From the NCBI GenBank assembly GCA_018818065.1, contig JAHISV010000005.1, positions 1,036,527 to 1,100,526 of the forward strand: a stretch of 64,000 nucleotides of DNA, in the 5' to 3' direction. The notes beneath the pieces were generated by a model, which saw nothing but the letters and a program-made list of their open reading frames with translations, had not been told where the DNA came from and made no database searches. Positions 1 to 8,001 of this stretch are shown here, one piece after another; position 1 is the stretch's first letter, and each line of letters starts with the position of its first letter. Source of the DNA: Bacteroidota bacterium. Its GTDB lineage: Bacteria > Bacteroidota > Ignavibacteria > Ignavibacteriales > Melioribacteraceae. A program made the translations under genes and the position numbers.

Positions 1-215
1 TGTTCTTTTAAGTCTTTTGGATATTTTTGTTTGTTTTTGAAATATTCTGTACATACATCTGTGGTAATTGTAAAACCAGCTGGTACAGGAAGTCCAATAT
101 TTACCATTTCGGCAAGGTTAGCACCTTTACCACCGAGTAAATTTTTCATTTCTGATTTACCATCCGCTTTTTTGCCACCAAAAAAGTATACCATTTTAGG
201 TGTCTTTTTAGCCAT
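1..215 (-). CDS. ppdK: Pyruvate, phosphate dikinase, N-terminal part (cut by window edge)
   Basis: PPDK interconverts pyruvate, ATP and phosphate with phosphoenolpyruvate, AMP and pyrophosphate in the cytoplasm. The 71 visible residues begin [19 protein letters not shown] and continue with the family's ATP-grasp entry: [12 protein letters not shown] at about residues 26-37, then a [12 protein letters not shown] stretch. The ATG is at 213-215, with a GGAGGT ribosome site at 221-226. The gene begins 36 bp after lpxK ends and is probably the last visible member of that operon. The rest, roughly 800 residues in this family, lies to the left of the window. Identification is firm despite truncation. 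Confidence 0.9.
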   Translation of the reverse strand, partial: MAKKTPKMVYFFGGKKADGKSEMKNLLGGKGANLAEMVNIGLPVPAGFTITTDVCTEYFKNKQKYPKDLKE

Positions 216-251
216 AAATAACCTCCAAAGTTATTATTAAAGTGTGGGTCA

Positions 252-1298
252 CTATTTAATTAGTTCTAAAATATTGTTGTCAAACTTTTCTTTTTCCTCA
301 AATGCCAGCTCAATTTTCAAGTAGTAAATATCAATGTCATCAAGTTCTAAAGAATAATTAGTTAGTTTTACCGCATCCTTTTGTGTTGTTAACACTGAGT
401 ATGCATTTGTGTCGTAAAATTTTTTGCGAATTAGTTGCACTTCTTTATTTGTGTATTTCTTATGATCAGCAAATTGCAGTTTGTTGGTTGTACTTACGCC
501 TTTATCTCTTAAGATGTTGTAAAAGGAATGAGGATTCGCAACACCGCAAACAACCAGACTTTTTTGCCCTTGAAATTCATCAACGTCATAAAATTTATGG
601 TTCTTCACATCATAAAAGCCGGTAGCCTTATAGTAAGCGTAATAAACTTTCTTACCATCAAAGTATTTCTTTAACTTCTCTGGCATTTCAATTTTTTCGG
701 AAAACTTTCTGTTTATCACAATTATATTTGCTCTATCAAGGGAGGAAAAAGGTTCACGCATAACACCAAGCGGCAGCAGTTTTTGTTCCAGTCTTCCTGC
801 AATTTTCAGAAATCTTTGGTCGAATATTACAAGATCCACATTGCGATGAATCCATCTGTGCTGAAAAGCGTCATCTAAAACAATAGCATCAAGAGCAACA
901 TCCTTTAAGAACTTATTAGCACCTGTAACCCGATTTTCAGAAACTGCAGCGGGAACACTGCTTTCTTCAGCGGCAAGAATTATCTCGTCGCCACCTTTAT
1001 TTACATTCACCTTAACTTCGTGCCCGTCTGAGACGAATACATATCCCTTGGTAGCTCTACCGTATCCTCTGCTTAGAACACCAACTTTTATCTCATTTCT
1101 TTTAAGTAAGCTTGTCAAATAAACAACTGCAGGTGTTTTACCTGATCCACCAACCGTTATATTGCCAACAGATATAATTTTTGCTGGAACCTTCTTTATT
1201 TTAAGGAAGCCCTTATCAAACAATAAGTTACGGGTCTTTACAATAAATGAGTAAAGAATAACCGTAGGGGAGAGTAATATTTTTATCAGTTTTAACAC
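252..1298 (-). CDS. lpxK: Tetraacyldisaccharide 4'-kinase LpxK
   Basis: LpxK phosphorylates the 4' position of the lipid A disaccharide precursor at the inner face of the inner membrane. The 348-residue protein opens with a hydrophobic membrane-binding helix (about residues 5-20) followed by the P-loop SVGNITVGGSGKTP at 43-56. The family patterns VLSRGYGR and DDAFQHRW follow. Its length is normal. The start overlaps the end of the upstream acyltransferase gene by 7 bp, which suggests translational coupling. It sits two genes after lpxB, so two consecutive late lipid A steps are in one transcript. Confidence 0.95.
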   Translation of the reverse strand: MLKLIKILLSPTVILYSFIVKTRNLLFDKGFLKIKKVPAKIISVGNITVGGSGKTPAVVYLTSLLKRNEIKVGVLSRGYGRATKGYVFVSDGHEVKVNVNKGGDEIILAAEESSVPAAVSENRVTGANKFLKDVALDAIVLDDAFQHRWIHRNVDLVIFDQRFLKIAGRLEQKLLPLGVMREPFSSLDRANIIVINRKFSEKIEMPEKLKKYFDGKKVYYAYYKATGFYDVKNHKFYDVDEFQGQKSLVVCGVANPHSFYNILRDKGVSTTNKLQFADHKKYTNKEVQLIRKKFYDTNAYSVLTTQKDAVKLTNYSLELDDIDIYYLKIELAFEEKEKFDNNILELIK

Positions 1299-1951
1299 TT
1301 GTCTTTTGCCAATTCCTGCAAATTATTTAATTCAGTTTCGCATTTTGAAATAATATTTGATGTCCCTTCAAAATCAAGCTCTCTATCAATGAATATAGGA
1401 GAGGAATAGAGTAGACTTACTTTGCTGAAAAATTTTGGAATTTCAAATTTATCCCAGCTTTTCAATATATATTTATCATGATAATAAACTCCTAAAAGTA
1501 CCAGTGGAACATTAGCTTTCTTAGCCGCAACCACTGCTCCTGCTTTCATTTTGTGCGATGGACCTGTTGGTCCGTCTGGAGTTATGGCAAGGCATTTACC
1601 ATTATTTATTTCTTCTATCATCAGTCCTAAAGCTTCCTTGCCGCCAACATTACTTGAGCCGCGGACTACTTTGTACTTCCATTTTCTAAGTAACGTTGAA
1701 AGAATTTCACCATCTTTACTTTGGCTGACTAAGGCGGAAAAATTACTTGCCTTGTGTTTATGCCATGGTAAAAGCATTGTTCCATGCCAAAAAGCCAGGA
1801 CGTAATTAGTATTATTTTTAAGAACAACTTCAAGAGAATCCTGATTGATCACCCTTACTCTTAATGTCCAAATCAATACTGTTATGATTGGGTGAATGAG
1901 TAGTAATCCTGCACGTTGTAGAATCTTTTGTTTTATTCTAGATTTTGCCAT
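1292..1951 (-). CDS. DUF374-type lysophospholipid acyltransferase
   Basis: This 219-residue protein matches the DUF374 branch of the LPLAT acyltransferases. Visible features are an N-terminal hydrophobic helix (about 13-30), the AFWHG motif at 53-57 and the TPDGPTGPSHKMK motif at 124-136 that marks this branch. Placed between lpxB and lpxK and overlapping both (14 bp and 7 bp), it may add a secondary acyl chain to lipid A. That role is inferred from context only; a phospholipid substrate is equally possible. No separate LpxL/HtrB-type gene is visible in the window. Confidence 0.85.
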   Translation of the reverse strand: MAKSRIKQKILQRAGLLLIHPIITVLIWTLRVRVINQDSLEVVLKNNTNYVLAFWHGTMLLPWHKHKASNFSALVSQSKDGEILSTLLRKWKYKVVRGSSNVGGKEALGLMIEEINNGKCLAITPDGPTGPSHKMKAGAVVAAKKANVPLVLLGVYYHDKYILKSWDKFEIPKFFSKVSLLYSSPIFIDRELDFEGTSNIISKCETELNNLQELAKDKC

Positions 1952-3077
1952 TCACAAACTTCAATATTAATTTCGCGGCATTTTCAGGGGCATTCCCAAT
2001 ACCCAATTTATTCCTAACTAGTTCCAAATCATTCGAAATAGATGTATATAGGTCGTTACTTGATAGTATTTCCGAAACACGGTTAACTATCTTAGTGCAC
2101 TCAACGTCATCCTGAATAAATTCATCAACTACAGTTTTTCCAAGAATAATATTAGCCATGGCAATATGCTTTATTTTTACAAGAGCTTTGCCAATCCTGT
2201 ATGTTATTCCGCTTGTTGCATAAACAACAATGAAGGGTAACTTAAACAGCGCTGCTTCAATTGTTGAGGTGCCGGACTTTATTATTCCGAACTTCGCGTA
2301 TTTCATTAAATCATAACTGTGATTACAAACTACTCTATAGTCAGATGCACTGCTGACCGACTCAAAAATTGATTTATCAATATTTTCCGGGCAAGCCACA
2401 ACTGTCTGCATGTTAAATTTGGAAGAGAGTTTTTCAGCTGCTTTAATTGTCTCCGGAAAAATCTTTTCTATTTCCTGCTTTCTGCTTCCTGGCAATAGAA
2501 GCAATATTTCCTTATCCTTATTCAAGGAGAAAGTATCAAATAATTCCTTGCGCTCCATGTATGTGTAGTTATCAACACTTTGTATTAATGGATGACCTAC
2601 AAACTCAACCTTCACACCATAAGACTCGTAAAACTCTTTTTCAAATGGAAAGACAACAATCATTTCATCAACAAGTCGTTTAATCTTTTTAATTCTTTTC
2701 TGACCCCACGCCCATATCTGAGGAGAGATGTAATAAACAATATTTATCCCCAGTTTCTTAACTTTTTTCGCGAAGTTGAGGTTAAACCCCGGATAGTCAA
2801 TAAGAACAACAGTTTTTATATCTTTTTCTTTTATAATCTCAATTAGCCTTCTCTGCACCTTCTTTATGTAAGGCAGATGTCTGATAACTTCAACAAACCC
2901 AAGAAAAGCCATGTCTCTTACATGATATTCGACATTAAAACCTTCGGAAATCATTTTATCTCCGCCAATGCCAAAACAGGTTACTTCAGAATCAAACTCT
3001 TTCAGTTTTTTTATCAGTGGCGCTCCATGCAAGTCACCGGAAGCTTCACCCGCTATGATCATTATATTTTTGCTCAA
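1938..3077 (-). CDS. lpxB: Lipid-A-disaccharide synthase LpxB
   Basis: LpxB is a GT19 glycosyltransferase that condenses UDP-2,3-diacylglucosamine with lipid X to give the beta-1,6 disaccharide of lipid A at the inner membrane. The 379 residues show GEASGDLHGA at 10-19, YISPQIWAWG in the middle and the LLPGSRKQEI nucleotide-binding motif. All are classic for the family and length is normal. The gene starts directly after the stop of the methyltransferase gene (3077/3078) and overlaps the acyltransferase by 14 bp. LpxH, the enzyme that makes lipid X, is not seen in the window. Confidence 0.96.
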   Translation of the reverse strand: MSKNIMIIAGEASGDLHGAPLIKKLKEFDSEVTCFGIGGDKMISEGFNVEYHVRDMAFLGFVEVIRHLPYIKKVQRRLIEIIKEKDIKTVVLIDYPGFNLNFAKKVKKLGINIVYYISPQIWAWGQKRIKKIKRLVDEMIVVFPFEKEFYESYGVKVEFVGHPLIQSVDNYTYMERKELFDTFSLNKDKEILLLLPGSRKQEIEKIFPETIKAAEKLSSKFNMQTVVACPENIDKSIFESVSSASDYRVVCNHSYDLMKYAKFGIIKSGTSTIEAALFKLPFIVVYATSGITYRIGKALVKIKHIAMANIILGKTVVDEFIQDDVECTKIVNRVSEILSSNDLYTSISNDLELVRNKLGIGNAPENAAKLILKFVNGKI

Positions 3078-3659
3078 CTAAAAGCCTATGTATAAAATGA
3101 TCAATACAATTGTTACAAAGGATAGAGCCTGAAGAGTTCTTCTCTCTGATTTGAAGGCAGCTTTAATCTGATAAGTAGGCTGTTCAACATTATCATTTTT
3201 GTAGGCAGTAAATCTTGGTAATAATCTGGGTACTGCCTTGTAATAATTTTCGTAATGTTCCTTAAAAGTATCACGTAAATATTTCTCTTCTTCATTAATA
3301 ATGAAGTAGTATTGCATATAAAAGAAAAAGAACGCTCCAATTTGTAAATAGGGAAATAATGCATTAGACATGACCCCGACCCCCATATAAAGCAATATGT
3401 TGCCAAGATAGAGGGGATTACGAAGGTGTCCAAACGCACCACTAATAACCAGATATGTTCCACCAACAGATCCTGTTGTTCTGGTCTCGCTGCCTGCATA
3501 ACTAACACCCCAAAAACGGAAAAATTCACCAAGCAAAGCCATTCCAAACCCAATTACTAAGGAAAGGGGAGTACTATTAGCAAAAAATATCATCACAATA
3601 AAAAAGGGAATTGGTGTATAACTTCTGTAATTGAACAACAGTGCACTAAAATTTTTCAT
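3078..3659 (-). CDS. ICMT/PEMT-type membrane methyltransferase
   Basis: A 193-residue integral membrane protein with about five hydrophobic segments. The signature of isoprenylcysteine-carboxylmethyltransferase/phospholipid-methyltransferase proteins is visible: GHLRNPLYLGN at about 96-106, which is part of the SAM-binding region, and an EEKYLRDTF...YYKAVPRLLPRF tail. Bacterial members have poorly known substrates (lipids, isoprenoids or small thiols). The position directly before lpxB with zero spacing suggests a membrane-lipid substrate, but this is inference. Confidence 0.8.
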   Translation of the reverse strand: MKNFSALLFNYRSYTPIPFFIVMIFFANSTPLSLVIGFGMALLGEFFRFWGVSYAGSETRTTGSVGGTYLVISGAFGHLRNPLYLGNILLYMGVGVMSNALFPYLQIGAFFFFYMQYYFIINEEEKYLRDTFKEHYENYYKAVPRLLPRFTAYKNDNVEQPTYQIKAAFKSERRTLQALSFVTIVLIILYIGF

Positions 3660-3662
3660 TAT

Positions 3663-4382
3663 CTAACCTTGTTTATAGACTTCTTTTCTTTTTAATTCGG
3701 CTCTCATTTTTTTCTTGAGCCTTTTCTTCATCCTTATCTCATCAATTTTCGTTTTGACTTCATGAAAATTTCGGTAAGGAAAATATGTTATTCTATTTAA
3801 CTCACAATATTTAAGCAGTGAGTTCTTTGCAAAAATAAAGTCGCAAAATTGTGCCGGGCATTTATCAGAGTAACCGTCGCCAATATAAATTGTAAAATCA
3901 TCGTCAGCACTTAAATTCAAAATGTGGTTTCTTTTACAGTTTGCACATTGTTTGCATTCTTCATCGGAAAAAGGAAAAACAGGAGTAAGAGTATTATCAG
4001 AACTGAATTCAATCTTATTCGAGTAACGCTTTAAGTGCTGCAACTTATAATTGGATAAAATCCGATCAATGTAAAAATCCAAGCCATCACTAAGTATAGT
4101 AATGTCAATTTCGTGTTTCTTACAATACTCAACGAATTCCAGAAAATTGTCATCTATCTCAACCGAATCAATGAAAGCATTCACTTTCTCAAGGTCGAAA
4201 TCAGTAAGTGTTTCGCAGAGTCTTATCCAGGTTTCATTGGACGAAATTTTATCTTCCATCCACAAAGCAATTATCTCTCTGGCCTTTACCGGATCGCCGA
4301 ATTGTAAGAACAATTCTTCACCAACGTCTATCTTTGTTATGGTGCCGTCAAAATCAACAAATACTTTATAAATTCTATTCAA
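3663..4382 (-). CDS. HAD-superfamily phosphatase, MtnX-like
   Basis: The 239-residue protein has the four HAD motifs: nucleophile loop DFDGTITKID near residue 9, ILSDG near 96 and IYIGDGYSDKCPA near 165. These resemble the MtnX/phosphoserine-phosphatase-like HAD-IB group. A cysteine-rich stretch (EECKQCANCKRNH, around residue 140) is typical of MtnX-like members. MtnX works in methionine salvage, but no other salvage gene is nearby, so the substrate is left open. The C-terminus is strongly basic. It lies 13 bp after smc and 3 bp before the methyltransferase gene. Confidence 0.75.
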   Translation of the reverse strand: MNRIYKVFVDFDGTITKIDVGEELFLQFGDPVKAREIIALWMEDKISSNETWIRLCETLTDFDLEKVNAFIDSVEIDDNFLEFVEYCKKHEIDITILSDGLDFYIDRILSNYKLQHLKRYSNKIEFSSDNTLTPVFPFSDEECKQCANCKRNHILNLSADDDFTIYIGDGYSDKCPAQFCDFIFAKNSLLKYCELNRITYFPYRNFHEVKTKIDEIRMKKRLKKKMRAELKRKEVYKQG

Positions 4383-4395
4383 TAACCAGCCGTTA

Positions 4396-7300
4396 CTAAT
4401 TTGCGCTTATTTCTTCGTTAAACTGTACACCAACAAGTTTGGAGATACCTTCTTCCTGCATAGTTACTCCGTACATATTCTCAGCAGCTTCCATGGTACG
4501 CTTGTTATGAGTAACAATAATAAACTGGGTTCTATCGCTGAAGTCCTTCAGCAGGCGAGTGAACCTATCAACATTTGCATCATCAAGTGGTGCATCAACC
4601 TCATCCAGTATACAAAACGGACTTGGTTTTACCAGGTAGATTGCAAACAAGAGAGCTGTTGCAGTAAGTGTTTTTTCACCTCCGGAAAGGAGCTCGATAG
4701 ATGTTGGGCGTTTTCCTTTTGGTTTAGCTATAATCTCAATTTTACCCTCGAGTGGATCAACGCCTTCTTCCATAATTAGATCAGCTTCGTCACCCGGATT
4801 AAAAACACTCTGGAAAATGTTTCTAAAGTTTTCTCTAATCTTATCAAATGTTTCAACAAAGAGTTGTTCAGCTGTTTCATTAATCTCGTGGATTGTACTT
4901 ACAAGATCTTTTTCTGATTCTACCAAGTCGTTCCTTTGTTTGAACAGGAAGTCCAGGCGTTCTTTCTCTTCTTCATACTCAGAGAACGCAAGAAGGTTAA
5001 TCGGGCCAAGATCTTTTAATTTCTCTTTTAATTGATGAACCTCGTCTGATCTTTCATTGAAATTAAATGTATCCATGTCTTCAAATTCTTTAATCGTCAG
5101 ATCGATGGAATAGCTTTCTTTTATATGCTCAAGTAACTGCTCAACACGCATATCAATTTGATTAATCTTTATTTCAACGCTATGTATACTTTCAGAAACC
5201 TCTTCTCGTTCCTTTCGTAAAGCATTAAGGGAGGTCTCAAGGGCATTCGATTCGCTCTTAATTACTTTTAGCCTATCGTTAATTTCATTCTCATCTTTAA
5301 CAAGTATTGTCTTTAATTCATTCAGCTCATCTAAATCTATTTGATTGTCTTCCAGAATGGACGAGATTGATTCAATTTCTTCTTTAAAGTTTTGGATGTC
5401 TTTTTCACGCTTACTTATGGTTTCGGAAATTGTAATTTTGCTTTCTTCCGATCTTTTAAGAGCATTACGTGTGTTTTGCAGCTGGCCCTTAGATCTTTCC
5501 AGTTCCAACTGTCTTGTATTTTGTTCACTAACGCAGGAAGAAAAACTTTCTTCGCTTGCCAGTAAAGCTGCTTCTAATTCCGATTGTTCATTATCTGCTT
5601 TTTCTTTTTCTTCACGCTGAATAGTTATTTCCTCATCAAGCGCGGCAATTTTGGATTCGAGCGTATTCAGGCTGCTGACATGAGCATTAATCTCTTCCTG
5701 AGATTTTTCTGCTTCCTCCGATGCTTTCTTTTTCTCGAACTCTATTTGCGAGATCTGTTTTTCCAGGTTGTTTAAGTCATTCGCTAAAAACTTACCTTTT
5801 TCTGAGAGAGTTTTAAGATCAATATTAGAGATCTCAATTTCTTTATCCTGAATACTTGCCTGTATTGATTTAACATTTTTTTCAAATTTTGGATATTCTA
5901 ACTCAAGTTCCTCAATAAGTTGTTTTCTGCCAAAGAGTGTTTCATCCTGCTTTGGAGATGAACCTGCAACCACAACTCCATTATTCTGAACAAAATCTCC
6001 ATCCAGAGTGACATAATTGAACTCAGGGTATTTCTTGTTCAAAGCCATAGCTGATTTGAGATCGGCTGTTAGGGCAGTAGAAGATAGAATTTTTTCGAAG
6101 TACGGTTTCCAGTTTTTATCGGTTTGAACAAGTTTGTATGCCCAATGAATAAAAGCTTTCTCTTTCTCAAGTTTTTTAATTTTTCTTCTGAAATTCAAAT
6201 CCTGTACTCTGTTAAGGATAGTACTTTTACCATTTCCAACTGATTGAAGTAGGTAGAATGATGCTTTTCCTAAGTCATTTTTCCTTAAGAATTTAATAGC
6301 TTTTTCTAAATCCGCGAAATCATTAACAAGTACATTATTCAGTACATTTTTAAGCGCAGCTTCCAGAGCAAAACGGTACTCTTCAGAAGTGTTTCCTACA
6401 TCCGCAAATATATTTTTTTCTTTGGCGTTCCATTCATTATCACTCAGTAGCGCCTTTGAAGCCTTTGACACACCTTCGAGGTTTGTAAGTAACGATTTCA
6501 GAAATTCTATTTTATCCCTAAGTGAGTTAAGCGCACCCTTTTCTTCCAGTTCTCTCTCTTTTAGCTCGCCTAATCCATTAACAAGTTCTTCTTTATGATT
6601 CTGTTGCTCAAGATATTGTGATTCTGATTCTTCTAATTTGCTTCTGATATCCAGGCGTTCATTATCAAGTTCTTCAAGATAACCTACAGTTTTAGCAATA
6701 TCGTTTGTAATATCCTGAATCTTTACATTCAACTTTGTTATTGCTGAGTTAGTCGAATCCAATTGCTGCTTTAAGTTGGATAGCTGGTTCTCTTTGTTTG
6801 TTAAATTCCTGAACTGTGATAATATATTATCGCTGTGAGCTCTGACTTTATTTTTGTTCTCTTCAACAATAGATTTTTTTTCTAATAGTGTATCCTCAAA
6901 TCCTGTAACAGCCTGAGAAATTTTATCCACCTCTTGATTCAGGTCTTCAATGGTCTCAGCGTACTCAACAATCAGATCCTCAGTTTCCTCAAATTGGCTC
7001 TTCAATTCACCCAATTCTTCACTATACTTACTGATATTTTGGTTCAAGGAATTATGCCTTTCCTCAGCTACCGAAATGTTTCTCTGGACATTGTGTATCT
7101 TCTCAGTATTGGAGGAAATCTCATTTCGTTTGATGGAAAGTTCCTGCTCAATTTCATTCATTTTTGAGCGGTAGATGATCAATTCGTTTTCAATTTCGCG
7201 GATACTATTATCAATTTCGCTTCTTCGAAGGACAGATATTTCCTTGGATGAAAGAATATTGCTTCTGTTTCTAATAAAGGAAGAATATTCGCGTTCAGCC

Positions 7301-7986
7301 AAATCAAGTTCTTTCTCACGCAATACAGATTGAATCTGATTGTATTTATCAGCACGTTTGGCCTGCCTTTCAAGGGAGCGAACAGTTTTATCGACTTCTG
7401 CGACTATATCATTTACACGAGTAAGGTCTCTTTTAACGTCTTCAAGTTTCTTTAGTGATAATCTTCTTCTCAATTTATACTTGTTTACACCAGCTGCTTC
7501 TTCAAACATTTTTCTGCGTTCTTCAGCTTTGCTGCTCAAAATAGTTTCCACCATTTTAAGCTCTATAACAGAGTAAGCATTTGTGCCCATCCCCGTATCC
7601 ATAAACAGGTTGGTTATGTCCTTAAGCCTGCAAATATTTTTGTTAAGAAGGTATTCACTTTCACCCGATCTGAAAATCCTTCTTGTAATTGTTACTTCAG
7701 AATACTCGGTTGGTAAAATTCCGGCATCATTAACCATTGTTAAAGATACTTCTGACATGCCCATTGGCTTTCGGTTTCTTGTGCCATTGAAAATTACGTT
7801 CTCCATCTTGTCGCTTCGGAGAGTGCTCGATTTTTGTTCGCCAAGGCACCATCTGAGAGCATCAACAATATTAGTCTTTCCGCAGCCGTTAGGCCCAACA
7901 ATTCCGGTAATACCTTTTGTAAATACTAAAGGCGTTTTATTTGCAAAGGATTTGAATCCAAAAATTTCCAGCTTTGATAAATACAA
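4396..7986 (-). CDS. smc: Chromosome segregation ATPase SMC
   Basis: SMC is the long coiled-coil ATPase of the bacterial condensin, which acts with ScpA and ScpB on chromosome organisation. The 1196 residues show Walker A GPNGCGKTN at 31-39, long coiled coils on each side of a hinge (about 510-680), the ABC signature LSGGEKT near 1100 and Walker B CILDEVDAPLDD near 1125. Length is normal. The start is TTG: the frame has an in-frame TAG six codons upstream and no ATG between, while an AGGAG lies 5 nt before the TTG and the protein then begins MYLSKLEIFGFKSFA, as the family does. Confidence 0.96.
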   Translation of the reverse strand: MYLSKLEIFGFKSFANKTPLVFTKGITGIVGPNGCGKTNIVDALRWCLGEQKSSTLRSDKMENVIFNGTRNRKPMGMSEVSLTMVNDAGILPTEYSEVTITRRIFRSGESEYLLNKNICRLKDITNLFMDTGMGTNAYSVIELKMVETILSSKAEERRKMFEEAAGVNKYKLRRRLSLKKLEDVKRDLTRVNDIVAEVDKTVRSLERQAKRADKYNQIQSVLREKELDLAEREYSSFIRNRSNILSSKEISVLRRSEIDNSIREIENELIIYRSKMNEIEQELSIKRNEISSNTEKIHNVQRNISVAEERHNSLNQNISKYSEELGELKSQFEETEDLIVEYAETIEDLNQEVDKISQAVTGFEDTLLEKKSIVEENKNKVRAHSDNILSQFRNLTNKENQLSNLKQQLDSTNSAITKLNVKIQDITNDIAKTVGYLEELDNERLDIRSKLEESESQYLEQQNHKEELVNGLGELKERELEEKGALNSLRDKIEFLKSLLTNLEGVSKASKALLSDNEWNAKEKNIFADVGNTSEEYRFALEAALKNVLNNVLVNDFADLEKAIKFLRKNDLGKASFYLLQSVGNGKSTILNRVQDLNFRRKIKKLEKEKAFIHWAYKLVQTDKNWKPYFEKILSSTALTADLKSAMALNKKYPEFNYVTLDGDFVQNNGVVVAGSSPKQDETLFGRKQLIEELELEYPKFEKNVKSIQASIQDKEIEISNIDLKTLSEKGKFLANDLNNLEKQISQIEFEKKKASEEAEKSQEEINAHVSSLNTLESKIAALDEEITIQREEKEKADNEQSELEAALLASEESFSSCVSEQNTRQLELERSKGQLQNTRNALKRSEESKITISETISKREKDIQNFKEEIESISSILEDNQIDLDELNELKTILVKDENEINDRLKVIKSESNALETSLNALRKEREEVSESIHSVEIKINQIDMRVEQLLEHIKESYSIDLTIKEFEDMDTFNFNERSDEVHQLKEKLKDLGPINLLAFSEYEEEKERLDFLFKQRNDLVESEKDLVSTIHEINETAEQLFVETFDKIRENFRNIFQSVFNPGDEADLIMEEGVDPLEGKIEIIAKPKGKRPTSIELLSGGEKTLTATALLFAIYLVKPSPFCILDEVDAPLDDANVDRFTRLLKDFSDRTQFIIVTHNKRTMEAAENMYGVTMQEEGISKLVGVQFNEEISAN

Positions 7987-7991
7987 AGTAT

Positions 7992-7996
7992 CTCCT
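7992..7996 (-). promoter_or_regulatory. Ribosome binding site for the TTG start of smc
   Basis: AGGAG (minus strand) ends 5 nt before the TTG at 7984-7986. Together with the closed frame upstream it fixes the unusual start codon of smc. Confidence 0.7.
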
Positions 7997-8001
7997 AAAT
8001 A

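Noticed and set aside
3113..3553. 146-codon minus-strand ORF in another frame of the methyltransferase gene
   Set aside because: The overlapping frame carries the conserved ICMT motifs; this one has none.
3663..4382. HAD phosphatase as the missing LpxH function
   Set aside because: Known LpxH/LpxI/LpxG enzymes are not HAD proteins, and the motifs point to the MtnX-like group; location alone is not enough.
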